A stretch of 12,962 nucleotides of DNA. Source: Magnetococcales bacterium (lineage in GTDB: Bacteria; Pseudomonadota; Magnetococcia; Magnetococcales; JADGCH01). The stretch lies in NCBI GenBank assembly GCA_015228995.1, contig JADGCM010000037.1, forward strand, positions 1 to 12,962. Reading direction: 5' to 3'. The stretch's first letter is position 1. Each line of letters begins with the position of its first letter. Positions 6,537-12,962 of the stretch are shown here, in pieces. The notes beneath the pieces are model-generated. The model saw only the letters and a list, made by a program, of their open reading frames with translations, had not been told where the DNA came from and did no database searches. The translations under genes and the position numbers were made by a program.

Positions 6537-7559
6537 GTGTATTTTCATAGAACCAAACAAGAATTAGGCAAGGTCTACGAGCCGGGGGAGATCGTCTTTC
6601 GGCAGGGGGATCCCCCGGGGGCAGTCTATGTCATCTTAGAGGGGCAAGTGGAGATCTCGATTGCCCGCGCCGCTGATCAGCCTTCCATCTGTCTGGCTAT
6701 TTTAGAACGGGATCATGTCTTTGGAGAAATGTCCCTGTTGGATCAGCATCCGCGCGTAGCCACCGCCAAGGCCATCAGTCGGGTACGTTTGTTGTCGTTG
6801 GATCAAAAGGGACTTCTTCAGCGTCTACACCAGGATCCAGCTCTGTCGCTGCGCATTATGTTGAAATTATCGGAACGTATTCGGCACATGATCTCCGAAA
6901 TTATCTACCTACATGACCGCGTTGGTTTGGCCGGTCCACTACGGTTTCCGTGGGAACCGGTGACGCTGCCGTTTCTCGATACCCTGAAACGGCTGACGTT
7001 CGATTTATTGTGGCACCCCACCGCGGTATTTACTTGGTCCCGTGGTCAGTCGTTGCTGGCTTGGGCCTTATGTTTGCAGATGTTTCGTTGGTGGTCCACC
7101 TCAATCACCACCATGGTCAATCTTTATGCAGCCGATACCCCGATGTTGCTGCCGATACCCCTCCAGTTGACACCACTGGTCTACCGTTATATTGAGATTT
7201 TTGCCTACGGTCCTTATGGATTGCTAATGGTCAGCCTCATCGCTTTTTTTCTCTGGCGCTATGGCGTTGCCTATGCTACCGTAAAATCAATGACCTTCGC
7301 TAAGAGCTGGGAGGTAGTCGGTCTTGCCTTTTTTGCCCCCTGGCTGCCAACGCTGCTGATCGATAACTTACTGATTCAATACGACGTCGCCGGGCCAGCG
7401 GTAATGATGCCCTGGCATATCGGTGTCACCTTAGTTGAATCGTGGTTGGTTTATGTTGGTTTGCGGGCTGTTTTTGGCATTGCCCAGTCTCAGGCGCGGT
7501 GGTTGGCGTTAGCAAGTTGCATCTTGTTTTTGGTCTGCGCTGGGTTGTTGATCCGCTGA
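6537..7559 (+). CDS. Cyclic-nucleotide-binding domain fused to a multi-pass membrane domain
   Basis: A 340-residue protein with an N-terminal CRP/CAP-type sensor domain (about residues 8-115) and a hydrophobic C-terminal half. The phosphate-binding cassette is recognisable as FGEMSLLDQHPRVATA, with E64, R73 and T76 in the positions that hold cyclic nucleotide in this fold, so cAMP or cGMP binding is plausible. From about residue 165, likely membrane segments lie near 171-190, 220-240, 257-278, 292-312 and 320-339; the layout recalls Yip1-type domains, but I cannot confirm that family. There is no helix-turn-helix, so it is not a transcription factor. The start is GTG 6537, three bases after the helicase stop, without its own Shine-Dalgarno sequence; this suggests translational coupling. 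The role of the pair is unknown. Confidence 0.8.
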   Translation: MYFHRTKQELGKVYEPGEIVFRQGDPPGAVYVILEGQVEISIARAADQPSICLAILERDHVFGEMSLLDQHPRVATAKAISRVRLLSLDQKGLLQRLHQDPALSLRIMLKLSERIRHMISEIIYLHDRVGLAGPLRFPWEPVTLPFLDTLKRLTFDLLWHPTAVFTWSRGQSLLAWALCLQMFRWWSTSITTMVNLYAADTPMLLPIPLQLTPLVYRYIEIFAYGPYGLLMVSLIAFFLWRYGVAYATVKSMTFAKSWEVVGLAFFAPWLPTLLIDNLLIQYDVAGPAVMMPWHIGVTLVESWLVYVGLRAVFGIAQSQARWLALASCILFLVCAGLLIR

Positions 7560-7570
7560 TCCTCGCCTTT

Positions 7571-7576
7571 AAGGAG
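7571..7576 (+). promoter_or_regulatory. Ribosome binding site of metZ
   Basis: AAGGAG, eight bases before ATG 7585, is a near-perfect Shine-Dalgarno sequence. It is one of the two strongest in the window and fixes the metZ start. Confidence 0.85.
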
Positions 7577-7584
7577 CACACGCC

Positions 7585-8769
7585 ATGAAAACGACAGATT
7601 GGCCCCAGCAGTGGGGCGTAGCAACGAGAGCGTTGCATGGTGGCCCGCCGAGTTCCCCTCAACGCGAAAATAGTCTTGCCATCTTTCCGACCTCTAGCTA
7701 CACCTTCCGCTCGGCATCTCATGCAGCCGAGGTCTTTGCCGGTACCACAGAGGGCAACCTCTACAGCCGTTTTACCAATCCGACGGTGACCGCCTTTGAA
7801 ACCAAGTTAGCGTTGCTGGAGCAGGGTGAAAAGGCACTGGCGACGGCATCAGGCATGGCCGCCATCCAGACCCTGTTGCTCAGTCTACTGTCGCAGGGTG
7901 ATCATGTAGTGATCAGCCGATCGGTGTTTGGTTCGACCACCACGCTGGCCAATACCGTGCTACCGCGATTTGGCATTGAGGTCACCCGGGTAGCACTGGC
8001 CGATATCGATGGTTGGCGGCAAGCGATGACCCCTAAGACGCGACTGCTTTTCGCCGAAACCCCCTCTAATCCTACTTTGGAGTTGGTCGATCTGACCTTG
8101 TTGGCGCAATTGGCCCGCGAGCACGGCGTCTGGTTGGCGGTCGATAACGTCTTCTGCACCCCTTGTCTCCAGCAGCCGTTATTGCTGGGGGCTGACATCG
8201 TCATTCACTCCGCAACCAAGTATATCGATGGTCAAGGGCGAGTGCTTGGAGGAGCGATTGTTGGGCCAGAGGCGTTGTTAATGGAGCGCATCTACCCGTT
8301 TATCCGCAATACTGGTCCTACTTTGTCACCTTTTAATGCCTGGGTGCTCTACAAGGGCATGGAGACCTTGCCTCTGCGTATCGAACGCCATTGCCACAAT
8401 GCTGCCTGGATCGCCACGCAGCTGGCCGACCGCCATCCGCAGTTGAGTGTCCGTTATCCCGGCTTGCCCAGCCACCCGCAACATCTGCTGGCCCAGCGGC
8501 AGATGCGGCAACCGGGCGGCTTGCTATGTCTCGAACTTGGTTCCCGACAGCAGGCGCATCAGTTCATCGATCGGCTGCAACTGGTTACTATCACCGCCAA
8601 TCTGGGCGACGCCAAGACACTGGTTACCCATCCGGCCACGACTACCCACGGCAGGCTATCGGCTGAAGAGCGCCTAGCCGCAGGCGTTACCGACGGTTTG
8701 GTGCGCTTGGCTATTGGTTTAGAAGATGCGCCGGACATCCTGGACGACATCGAACAGGCGCTGCCGTAA
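7585..8769 (+). CDS. metZ: O-succinylhomoserine sulfhydrylase
   Basis: A pyridoxal-phosphate enzyme of the Cys/Met metabolism family, 394 residues, full length. MetZ makes homocysteine directly from O-succinylhomoserine and sulfide in the cytosol, bypassing cystathionine. The PLP lysine is K212 in the motif SATKYIDGQGRVLGG; the GQGR context is typical of MetZ rather than of cystathionine synthases. Other family marks are YSRFTNPT (60-67), the phosphate-binding region ASGMAA (88-93) and the cofactor aspartate D187 in LAVDNVF. The preceding gene ends 25 bases upstream, so it may be co-transcribed with the membrane protein, although no functional link is evident. The acyl donor gene metX is not in the window, so the preference for succinyl over acetyl substrate is inferred from family resemblance. 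Confidence 0.92.
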   Translation: MKTTDWPQQWGVATRALHGGPPSSPQRENSLAIFPTSSYTFRSASHAAEVFAGTTEGNLYSRFTNPTVTAFETKLALLEQGEKALATASGMAAIQTLLLSLLSQGDHVVISRSVFGSTTTLANTVLPRFGIEVTRVALADIDGWRQAMTPKTRLLFAETPSNPTLELVDLTLLAQLAREHGVWLAVDNVFCTPCLQQPLLLGADIVIHSATKYIDGQGRVLGGAIVGPEALLMERIYPFIRNTGPTLSPFNAWVLYKGMETLPLRIERHCHNAAWIATQLADRHPQLSVRYPGLPSHPQHLLAQRQMRQPGGLLCLELGSRQQAHQFIDRLQLVTITANLGDAKTLVTHPATTTHGRLSAEERLAAGVTDGLVRLAIGLEDAPDILDDIEQALP

Positions 8770-8787
8770 CAATCGTTAAAACAAGGC

Positions 8788-8816
8788 TTGACTTTTGAGC
8801 ACCGCTTCACTATAAG
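8788..8816 (+). promoter_or_regulatory. Sigma70 promoter of tRNA-Asn
   Basis: TTGACT (8788-8793) and TATAAG (8811-8816) are separated by the ideal 17 bases. Each box matches the consensus at five of six positions. The predicted start is near 8823, almost at the mature 5' end of the tRNA (8826), so the precursor would have a very short leader. Confidence 0.75.
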
Positions 8817-8825
8817 GATAGCCAT

Positions 8826-8901
8826 TCCCCGATAGCTCAGCTGGCAGAGCAGGTGACTGTTAATCACCGGGTCCTTGGTTCGAATCCGAGTCGGGGAGCC
8901 A
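8826..8901 (+). tRNA. asnT: tRNA-Asn (GTT)
   Basis: The acceptor stem TCCCCGA (8826-8832) pairs with TCGGGGA (8891-8897), then discriminator G and an encoded CCA. The anticodon stem GGTGA/TCACC encloses CTGTTAA, with anticodon GTT at 8859-8861. The T-arm contains GGTTCGAATCC. It stands alone between metZ and the convergent hpt gene. The gene symbol is borrowed from E. coli and is arbitrary among the Asn tRNA genes. Confidence 0.97.
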
Positions 8902-8920
8902 CTTACCTTTTAAGTGGCTC
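8896..8920. terminator. Inverted repeat overlapping the tRNA-Asn 3' end, possible bidirectional terminator
   Basis: GAGCCACTTA (8896-8905) and TAAGTGGCTC (8911-8920) form a perfect 10-bp stem with a five-base loop. The left arm includes the last acceptor-stem bases and the CCA of tRNA-Asn. It lies between convergent genes (tRNA-Asn and hpt), where a terminator is expected. Neither side has a T-run, so it is not a classical intrinsic terminator. Confidence 0.5.
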
Positions 8921-8942
8921 ATAGCTTCAGCAGCAAGCAGTC

Positions 8943-9473
8943 CTACTCCTGCATCAATTGCCCGATATCCGGTAACTCGCGATAGCGTTCGGCGTAGTCG
9001 ATCCCGTAACCAACTACAAATAGATTGGGAATGGTAAAACCAACAAAATCGGCCTGCATGGCAATTTTGCGGCGTTCCGGTTTATCGAGCAACACTGCCG
9101 TGTGCAGCGTAGCCGCTCCGCGCTGGCGCAGCTGTTGACTGGCAAAGTGTAGAGTGAGGCCGGAATCAAGAATATCATCAAGCAACAACACCTGGCGGTC
9201 TTTGATCTCTTCGCGGCAGTCGAGTTGCACCTGGATGTGGCCGCTGCTGCTAGTGTCACAACCGTAAGATGAGAGTACCATAACGTCTAATGTCGGCCGT
9301 ACCCCACGGTATCCCAGTTGCCGTATCAGGTCGGCGCAAAAAACCAGCGAACCTTTCAAAATGGCCACGATTAAAGGGGTAGCGCCGATATGCGGGGCGA
9401 TCTCACCAGCCAGTGTCTGGAGGCGTTGCGCAATATCTGTTGCGGTAATTAAAGGCTGAATCCGCTCGGTCAC
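8943..9473 (-). CDS. hpt: Hypoxanthine-guanine phosphoribosyltransferase
   Basis: A purine salvage enzyme that joins hypoxanthine or guanine to PRPP, giving IMP or GMP. The 176-residue product matches the usual length. The PRPP-binding loop is VLLLDDILDSGLTL (95-108), with the acidic pair D99-D100. KGSLVF (40-45), the base-contacting lysine in LLDKPERR (K131) and VVGYGIDYAERYRELP (153-168) are all typical. The reading frame stays open to 9641, but I chose GTG at 9473-9471. It has a strong AAGGAG (9487-9482) eight bases upstream, and residues before it do not fit the family and would overlap metW by about 170 bases. GTG overlaps the metW stop as GTGA, a coupling arrangement. The gene converges on tRNA-Asn. 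Confidence 0.93.
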   Translation of the reverse strand: MTERIQPLITATDIAQRLQTLAGEIAPHIGATPLIVAILKGSLVFCADLIRQLGYRGVRPTLDVMVLSSYGCDTSSSGHIQVQLDCREEIKDRQVLLLDDILDSGLTLHFASQQLRQRGAATLHTAVLLDKPERRKIAMQADFVGFTIPNLFVVGYGIDYAERYRELPDIGQLMQE

Positions 9474-10132
9474 GATTGTTGCTCCTTCCCCAGCAAGAAT
9501 ACCACCATGGGGGCCAGTAGATTGGCAACCGCCGGATGAGACAGCTGCCCGGCCAGCCATCCCTTGATTAGACCATCCGGCCGGTGACCGGTGGAACCCA
9601 GCGGAATTTGTTCCAATACACGCACTGGCAGCTCCCGGCACAGTGCCAGAAAATCAACCACGGTGCAGGGGTGGATATTGGGGGTATCGTACCAGTGATA
9701 GGGTAGTTGGTGGGTTACCGGCATACGACCATGTAATACCAATTGCATACGCACGCGCCAGTGGCCAAAGTTTGGGAATGAAACAATGACCTTCTTACCC
9801 ACACGCAGCATCTCTTGGAGCACAAAACGGGGCTTCTGAATAGTTTGCAACGTGTGAGACAGGATAACGTAGTCGAAACTGTCATCCAAGTGATCGAGCA
9901 ACCCCTGATCAATGTCGCCATGGTAGACTGGTACCCCACGCGTGATGCAGGCATGGACCCCTTCGTGTGAGATTTCAACGCCAAAGCCGCGGGCATTTTT
10001 ACTGTGGATGAGGTAATCCAATAAAGCGCCGTTGCCACATCCGAGATCAAGAACGCGCGCATTATTCACCACTAAATTGGCGATAACCTCCAAATCAACA
10101 CGCAAATCATGCGTTTTTTTATGTGGACTCAT
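9470..10132 (-). CDS. metW: Methionine biosynthesis protein MetW (SAM-dependent methyltransferase fold)
   Basis: MetW is a class I methyltransferase-fold protein that usually accompanies MetX, the homoserine acyltransferase, in proteobacteria; its exact activity is debated. The 220-residue product is slightly longer than typical. Motif I for SAM binding is RVLDLGCGNG (26-35), followed by the acidic strand end GFGVEIS. The family signatures SFPNFGHW (118-125) and LPYHWYDTPNIHPCT (143-157) are unmistakable. It lies 12 bases after the TM2 gene and overlaps hpt by four bases (GTGA), so the three form one operon. metX is absent here, whereas metZ, the next enzyme of the pathway, lies about 700 bases beyond the end of metW on the other strand. 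Confidence 0.93.
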   Translation of the reverse strand: MSPHKKTHDLRVDLEVIANLVVNNARVLDLGCGNGALLDYLIHSKNARGFGVEISHEGVHACITRGVPVYHGDIDQGLLDHLDDSFDYVILSHTLQTIQKPRFVLQEMLRVGKKVIVSFPNFGHWRVRMQLVLHGRMPVTHQLPYHWYDTPNIHPCTVVDFLALCRELPVRVLEQIPLGSTGHRPDGLIKGWLAGQLSHPAVANLLAPMVVFLLGKEQQS

Positions 10133-10144
10133 GGTGTGTCTTCT

Positions 10145-10564
10145 TTATTCGTTCTCAGCTAGGATTGGAACCAGTATAGACACAAAGATACCCACCACCA
10201 TCAGCAGTGGCAGCAGCAGAGCCAGAATTTTGATAGCAATATGCGTTGGTGGTGTAATAATGCCGTCGTTGTACTTTGTCGCCCAAGTATCCTGACTAGA
10301 AAACACGATGATAAAAGTCTCTACCATGGCGATAAGACTGGGAATGGCCGTCCAGCAGAGCAACAGATAGACGATACCAACCCACGTCGGGCCGAGGTAA
10401 AAACGATGGCCACCAAAGCCCCCCAAGAATAAACACAGCACTGCTGCAACGGTTTGGCTTTTTTTGGTGGGTTGAACGGCAGTTGTTGGTACCCCGCAGT
10501 GGGGACATGGCGATACGGTCGCTTCTATCTCCTTACCGCAGCTACGACAAAAAACCATGGTCAT
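10145..10564 (-). CDS. TM2-domain protein with N-terminal zinc ribbon
   Basis: A 139-residue membrane protein. Residues 6-23 form a zinc ribbon with paired cysteines C6xxC9 and C20xxC23. A TM2 domain follows at about 38-90: two hydrophobic helices joined by the signature GGFGGHRFYLG (48-58). A third helix lies near 109-135. The usual aspartate late in TM2 domains is replaced by glutamate (VETFIIVF). The frame is open up to 10732, but I chose ATG at 10564-10562. It follows GGGAG at a spacing of six bases and starts just before the zinc ribbon, and the upstream residues show no domain. A second ATG two codons later is possible. It is the first gene of a likely operon with metW and hpt. Function of such proteins is unknown. 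Confidence 0.8.
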   Translation of the reverse strand: MTMVFCRSCGKEIEATVSPCPHCGVPTTAVQPTKKSQTVAAVLCLFLGGFGGHRFYLGPTWVGIVYLLLCWTAIPSLIAMVETFIIVFSSQDTWATKYNDGIITPPTHIAIKILALLLPLLMVVGIFVSILVPILAENE

Positions 10565-10674
10565 CCTATTCTCCCGCTTATCCTGCCCAATTGAATCTTT
10601 CAGTGTCAACAGACTCCCGACGTTCCGTTCGATGAATGTAAAGGAGAATACCACATAGTTGGATGTCAAATCCA

Positions 10675-10702
10675 TTGACAGAATCAACCACTCTGGTATA
10701 GA
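10675..10702 (+). promoter_or_regulatory. Sigma70 promoter of the riboswitch-antiporter operon
   Basis: A perfect -35 box TTGACA (10675-10680) is followed after 16 bases by TATAGA (10697-10702). The predicted transcription start, near 10709, falls just before the riboswitch, as expected for a promoter driving it. Confidence 0.75.
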
Positions 10703-10710
10703 CTGTCCCC

Positions 10711-10812
10711 AGTATTCGAGGGGAGTAGTCACTAGGGGTGTGTCAACATACCTGACGTCAGCGACGTCATGGCACGCTCGGCGCGGGGAAGGCTTGACGA
10801 GACCTTGGACAG
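10711..10812 (+). ncRNA. yybP-ykoY family manganese riboswitch
   Basis: The conserved blocks of the yybP-ykoY aptamer appear in order. GGGGAGTAG lies at 10720-10728. GTCAACATACC (10742-10752) corresponds to the conserved loop that contacts the metal. GGCTTGACGAGACCTT (10791-10806) matches the closing strand with GACGAGACC. Flanking sequence TCGAGG (10716-10721) can pair with CCTTGGA (10803-10809) as the basal stem, with one bulge. This family binds Mn2+ and switches on metal exporters. The RNA sits in a leader of about 186 bases between the promoter and the antiporter gene. Identification is by recognition of the conserved blocks; I could not run a covariance search. Confidence 0.85.
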
Positions 10813-10829
10813 AATGAATCCTGGCAACT

Positions 10830-10877
10830 GGGGGCCGGGGGTTGTTTCTGTCTCAAGATCTTGGCTAATCGGCCCCC
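10830..10877 (+). promoter_or_regulatory. Likely expression-platform hairpin of the riboswitch
   Basis: GGGGGCCG (10830-10837) pairs perfectly with CGGCCCCC (10870-10877) across a 32-base loop, ending seven bases before the ribosome binding site GGAG (10885-10888). There is no T-run, which argues for control of translation rather than termination. The alternative pairing partner in the metal-free state is not obvious. Confidence 0.5.
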
Positions 10878-10894
10878 TGCCGCTGGAGTTTGTC

Positions 10895-11887
10895 ATGGTT
10901 GTTACCTTTGTCCTTCTCATCGCCTCGGCGGTGACCATTTATTTAGCTTGTGAGTTATTTGTTAACGGGGTCGAGTGGCTAGGCCGCAAAATGGGCCTGG
11001 GTGAGACGGCTACGGGCACCATCCTTGCCGCCTTTGGTACCGCTTTGCCAGAGAGCGTGGTCACCTTAGTCGCGGTTGCCTTCGGCGACGGACCCGGTCA
11101 AAAAGATATCGGTGTTGGCGCCGCCTTGGCAGGGCCGATGGTGCTGAGCACCCTTACCTACGGTATCGTCGGCTTGGCATTAATGGCCAATGCCTCCCAA
11201 CGCGGCCTCACCGGTCGCACCATCATGGTTGATGTCGATCACACCCGCCTGAGCCGCGATCAAGCTTGGTTTATGGCCATCTTCATCTTTAAGGTTGCCC
11301 TTGGTTTTGTGGCCTTTACGATTAAACCGTGGCTTGGCATTTTGTTCCTAGCCGCTTATGGTCTCTATGTCATGAAGGAGGTCAGCGGCGAACAGGGTGG
11401 TGAAGAAGAGTTAGAGCCTCTCAAATTTCGTCCCCAAGAGAGCAATCCCGCCATGGGTTGGGTGTCGTTGCAGACCGGTATCGCTTTGGTGGTCATCTTC
11501 GCCGCGTCACATCTGTTTGTGGCGCAGGTAGAAGCGGTTGGAATCTGGTTTGGGGTGGCGCCTCAGGTTATCGCACTGATTTTAAGCCCAATTGCCACCG
11601 AGCTACCGGAGACCATGAATGCCCTAATTTGGGTGCGGCAGGGTCGCGAACGGCTGGCGTTGGCCAACGTCAGCGGTGCGATGATGATCCAGGCCACTGT
11701 GCCATCGGCCTTCGGTCTCTTCTTTACGCCATGGCTGTTTGATCGCTCCTTGACGGTCTCGGCTGCGGTCACCATGTTGGCCATTGGTACGTTGTTCTGG
11801 ATGTTTCATCGCGGCCATGTCAGTGGTTGGCGGTTGTCGCTATTATCGCTGTTTTATCTTATCTTTGTCGGTAGCTTGGTGTTTTGA
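10895..11887 (+). CDS. CaCA-family cation antiporter (putative Mn2+ or Ca2+ exporter)
   Basis: A 330-residue inner-membrane antiporter of the Ca2+/cation exchanger superfamily, with about ten hydrophobic helices in two inverted halves. Alpha-1 is GTALPE (48-53) and alpha-2 is IATELPE (233-239); the PE glutamates E53 and E239 are the expected ion-binding residues. A charged cytoplasmic loop near residues 165-190 (EQGGEEELEP) separates the halves. The frame is open from 10769, but I chose ATG 10895: GGAG lies six bases upstream, membrane segment 1 begins immediately after it, and the extension would translate the riboswitch. Relatives are usually annotated as sodium:calcium antiporters. The riboswitch suggests that Mn2+ is the relevant substrate here, which is inference. 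A permease gene follows after 20 bases. Confidence 0.87.
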   Translation: MVVTFVLLIASAVTIYLACELFVNGVEWLGRKMGLGETATGTILAAFGTALPESVVTLVAVAFGDGPGQKDIGVGAALAGPMVLSTLTYGIVGLALMANASQRGLTGRTIMVDVDHTRLSRDQAWFMAIFIFKVALGFVAFTIKPWLGILFLAAYGLYVMKEVSGEQGGEEELEPLKFRPQESNPAMGWVSLQTGIALVVIFAASHLFVAQVEAVGIWFGVAPQVIALILSPIATELPETMNALIWVRQGRERLALANVSGAMMIQATVPSAFGLFFTPWLFDRSLTVSAAVTMLAIGTLFWMFHRGHVSGWRLSLLSLFYLIFVGSLVF

Positions 11888-11907
11888 TACGCCTTTGGTG
11901 TTGACCC

Positions 11908-12962
11908 ATGACCGTAGAAGCCTGGTGGGCTGTTTCAATCATTGTTGCCTCTGTTCTACTGCTAACGATCAATCGCTATCCAGCATACGTGGTGCTGTTG
12001 GGTGGTGTGGCGCTGTTGTTGACTACAGGCGTTCTCACCCCCCGTCAGGCCCTGGCAGGATTTGTCAACGAAGGCATGGCCACTGTGGGCGTGCTTTACG
12101 TGGTCGTAGCCGGATTACAGGAAACAGGTGCTGTTGGTTGGATCACCGACACCATCTTGGGAGTACCCCGTTCCATCCGCCATGCCCAATGGCGGATGAG
12201 CCTTCCTATTGTGGCTACCTCCCCATTTATCAACAATACCCCGGTAGTGGCCATGTTTACCCCGGCCGTCGATACTTGGACCAAACGCTACCAATTGCCT
12301 ATCTCTCAACTGATGATCCCGCTCGCCTTTGTGACCACGGCAGCCGGACTTTGTACCCTGGTCGGATCAAGCACCAACCTGATTGTCCATACATTGCTGC
12401 GTGACAAGGCAGGACTACCGGGATTTTCTCTATGGGAATTGGGTTGGATTGGTGTTCCAGTCACGGCAACCGTGTTTTTATACGTCATCGGCTTCGGCAA
12501 GCAGCTGCTTCCCCATCGTGCTAGTTCCCATTTTACAGACCCGCAAGCACGGTTGGCGGCCGACCACCCAACCAGTCCCCGACGCGCGGCGCTAGCATTA
12601 GTCATCTTATTGGTATTTGTCGTGCTGGCAACCTTGAGCCATTTTTCCACCCTGACAGCGGCATTACTGTCCGCCGGGTTGATGGTGATGACCGGTTGTG
12701 TCAGCGGTTACCAAGCCTGGCGCACCATAGAATGGCCCATTTTACTGGTCATCGCCGCCTCTTTTGCTTTCGGCACAGCCCTAGAAAGCAGCGGTGCCGC
12801 TCAATACTTCGCCAGCACCCTGATTGCCTGGGCCAAAAAAGATGTATTAGGCTCGCTAACCATGATTTACGTGGTGACCGCTCTGTTGACGCAAATCGTG
12901 ACCAATAACGCTACCGCTGCCCTCATGTTCCCAATCGCCTTAGCCACGGCCAGGGATTTACA
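11908..12962 (+). CDS. SLC13/DASS-type permease, 3'-truncated by the window edge
   Basis: The frame is open from ATG 11908 to the last base, giving 351 visible residues without a stop. The protein is a multi-pass permease of the divalent anion:Na+ symporter kind. Each half has its re-entrant motif: FINNTPVV (107-114) with GSSTN (153-157), and TNNAT (332-336). Related bacterial permeases of this kind often carry two TrkA-C domains between the halves; here only about 40 polar residues (roughly 194-230) fill that place. The start is 20 bases after the antiporter stop on the same strand, with no clear ribosome binding site, so it is probably in the riboswitch operon. The substrate (sulfate, dicarboxylate or other anion) cannot be told. 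Confidence 0.85.
   Translation, partial: MTVEAWWAVSIIVASVLLLTINRYPAYVVLLGGVALLLTTGVLTPRQALAGFVNEGMATVGVLYVVVAGLQETGAVGWITDTILGVPRSIRHAQWRMSLPIVATSPFINNTPVVAMFTPAVDTWTKRYQLPISQLMIPLAFVTTAAGLCTLVGSSTNLIVHTLLRDKAGLPGFSLWELGWIGVPVTATVFLYVIGFGKQLLPHRASSHFTDPQARLAADHPTSPRRAALALVILLVFVVLATLSHFSTLTAALLSAGLMVMTGCVSGYQAWRTIEWPILLVIAASFAFGTALESSGAAQYFASTLIAWAKKDVLGSLTMIYVVTALLTQIVTNNATAALMFPIALATARDL

Noticed and set aside
9474..9641. N-terminal extension of Hpt
   Set aside because: It overlaps the metW coding region in another frame, does not resemble the family, and the GTG at 9473 has a strong ribosome binding site.
10565..10732. N-terminal extension of the TM2-domain protein
   Set aside because: The residues show no domain, and the ATG at 10564 has GGGAG just upstream and starts next to the zinc ribbon. 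The region overlaps the plus-strand promoter and the start of the riboswitch leader.
10769..10894. N-terminal 42-residue extension of the antiporter
   Set aside because: This stretch overlaps the end of the riboswitch and its hairpin, has no domain, and a better start with GGAG lies at 10895.
11784..12404. 206-codon plus-strand frame overlapping antiporter and permease
   Set aside because: It overlaps two recognisable transporters in another frame and has no family resemblance.
1..12962. Search for CRISPR arrays, insertion sequences, prophage or defence clusters
   Set aside because: No regularly spaced repeats, transposase, integrase or phage genes were seen; the NYN protein and AddA-like helicase alone are not enough to call a defence system.

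Overview
The window looks like ordinary chromosome of a gammaproteobacterium. The signs are a pgsA gene followed by tRNA-Gly and tRNA-Cys genes (the order known from Escherichia coli), tRNA genes with encoded CCA ends, sigma70-type promoters, NtrX, and the MetZ/MetW route of methionine synthesis. Base composition and codon use look even throughout. I see no transposase, integrase, phage gene or CRISPR array. Genus cannot be read from this sequence alone.

Layout. 1-1164: 3' part of a sigma54-type response regulator (NtrX), with an altered GAFTGA loop. 1165-1302: candidate promoter and a GC-rich palindromic element. 1303-1869: pgsA. 1904-2305: a strong promoter driving tRNA-Gly, tRNA-Cys and an identical second tRNA-Gly. 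2452-3033: a NYN-domain (LabA/DUF88) protein, then a 15-bp tandem repeat. 3099-6533: an AddA-like helicase-nuclease carrying an in-frame copy of the same palindromic element. 6537-7559: a cyclic-nucleotide-binding membrane protein, three bases after the helicase stop. 7585-8769: metZ. 8826-8901: tRNA-Asn with its own promoter. Minus strand 10564 down to 8943: TM2-domain protein, metW and hpt as a tight operon. Plus strand from 10675: a promoter, a yybP-ykoY (manganese) riboswitch, a CaCA-family cation antiporter (10895-11887) and an SLC13-type permease that runs off the right edge.

How the genes relate. metZ and metW both belong to homocysteine synthesis from acylated homoserine, but they lie on opposite strands and no metX is in the window. 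The most informative regulatory finding is the riboswitch: its conserved blocks and its position just before the antiporter point to Mn2+-induced cation export. It also shows that the antiporter starts at 10895, because an upstream in-frame start would place protein-coding sequence inside the RNA. The second most informative is the palindromic element, found once in an untranslated leader and once inside a protein-coding gene. I did not find a clearly novel multi-gene system.
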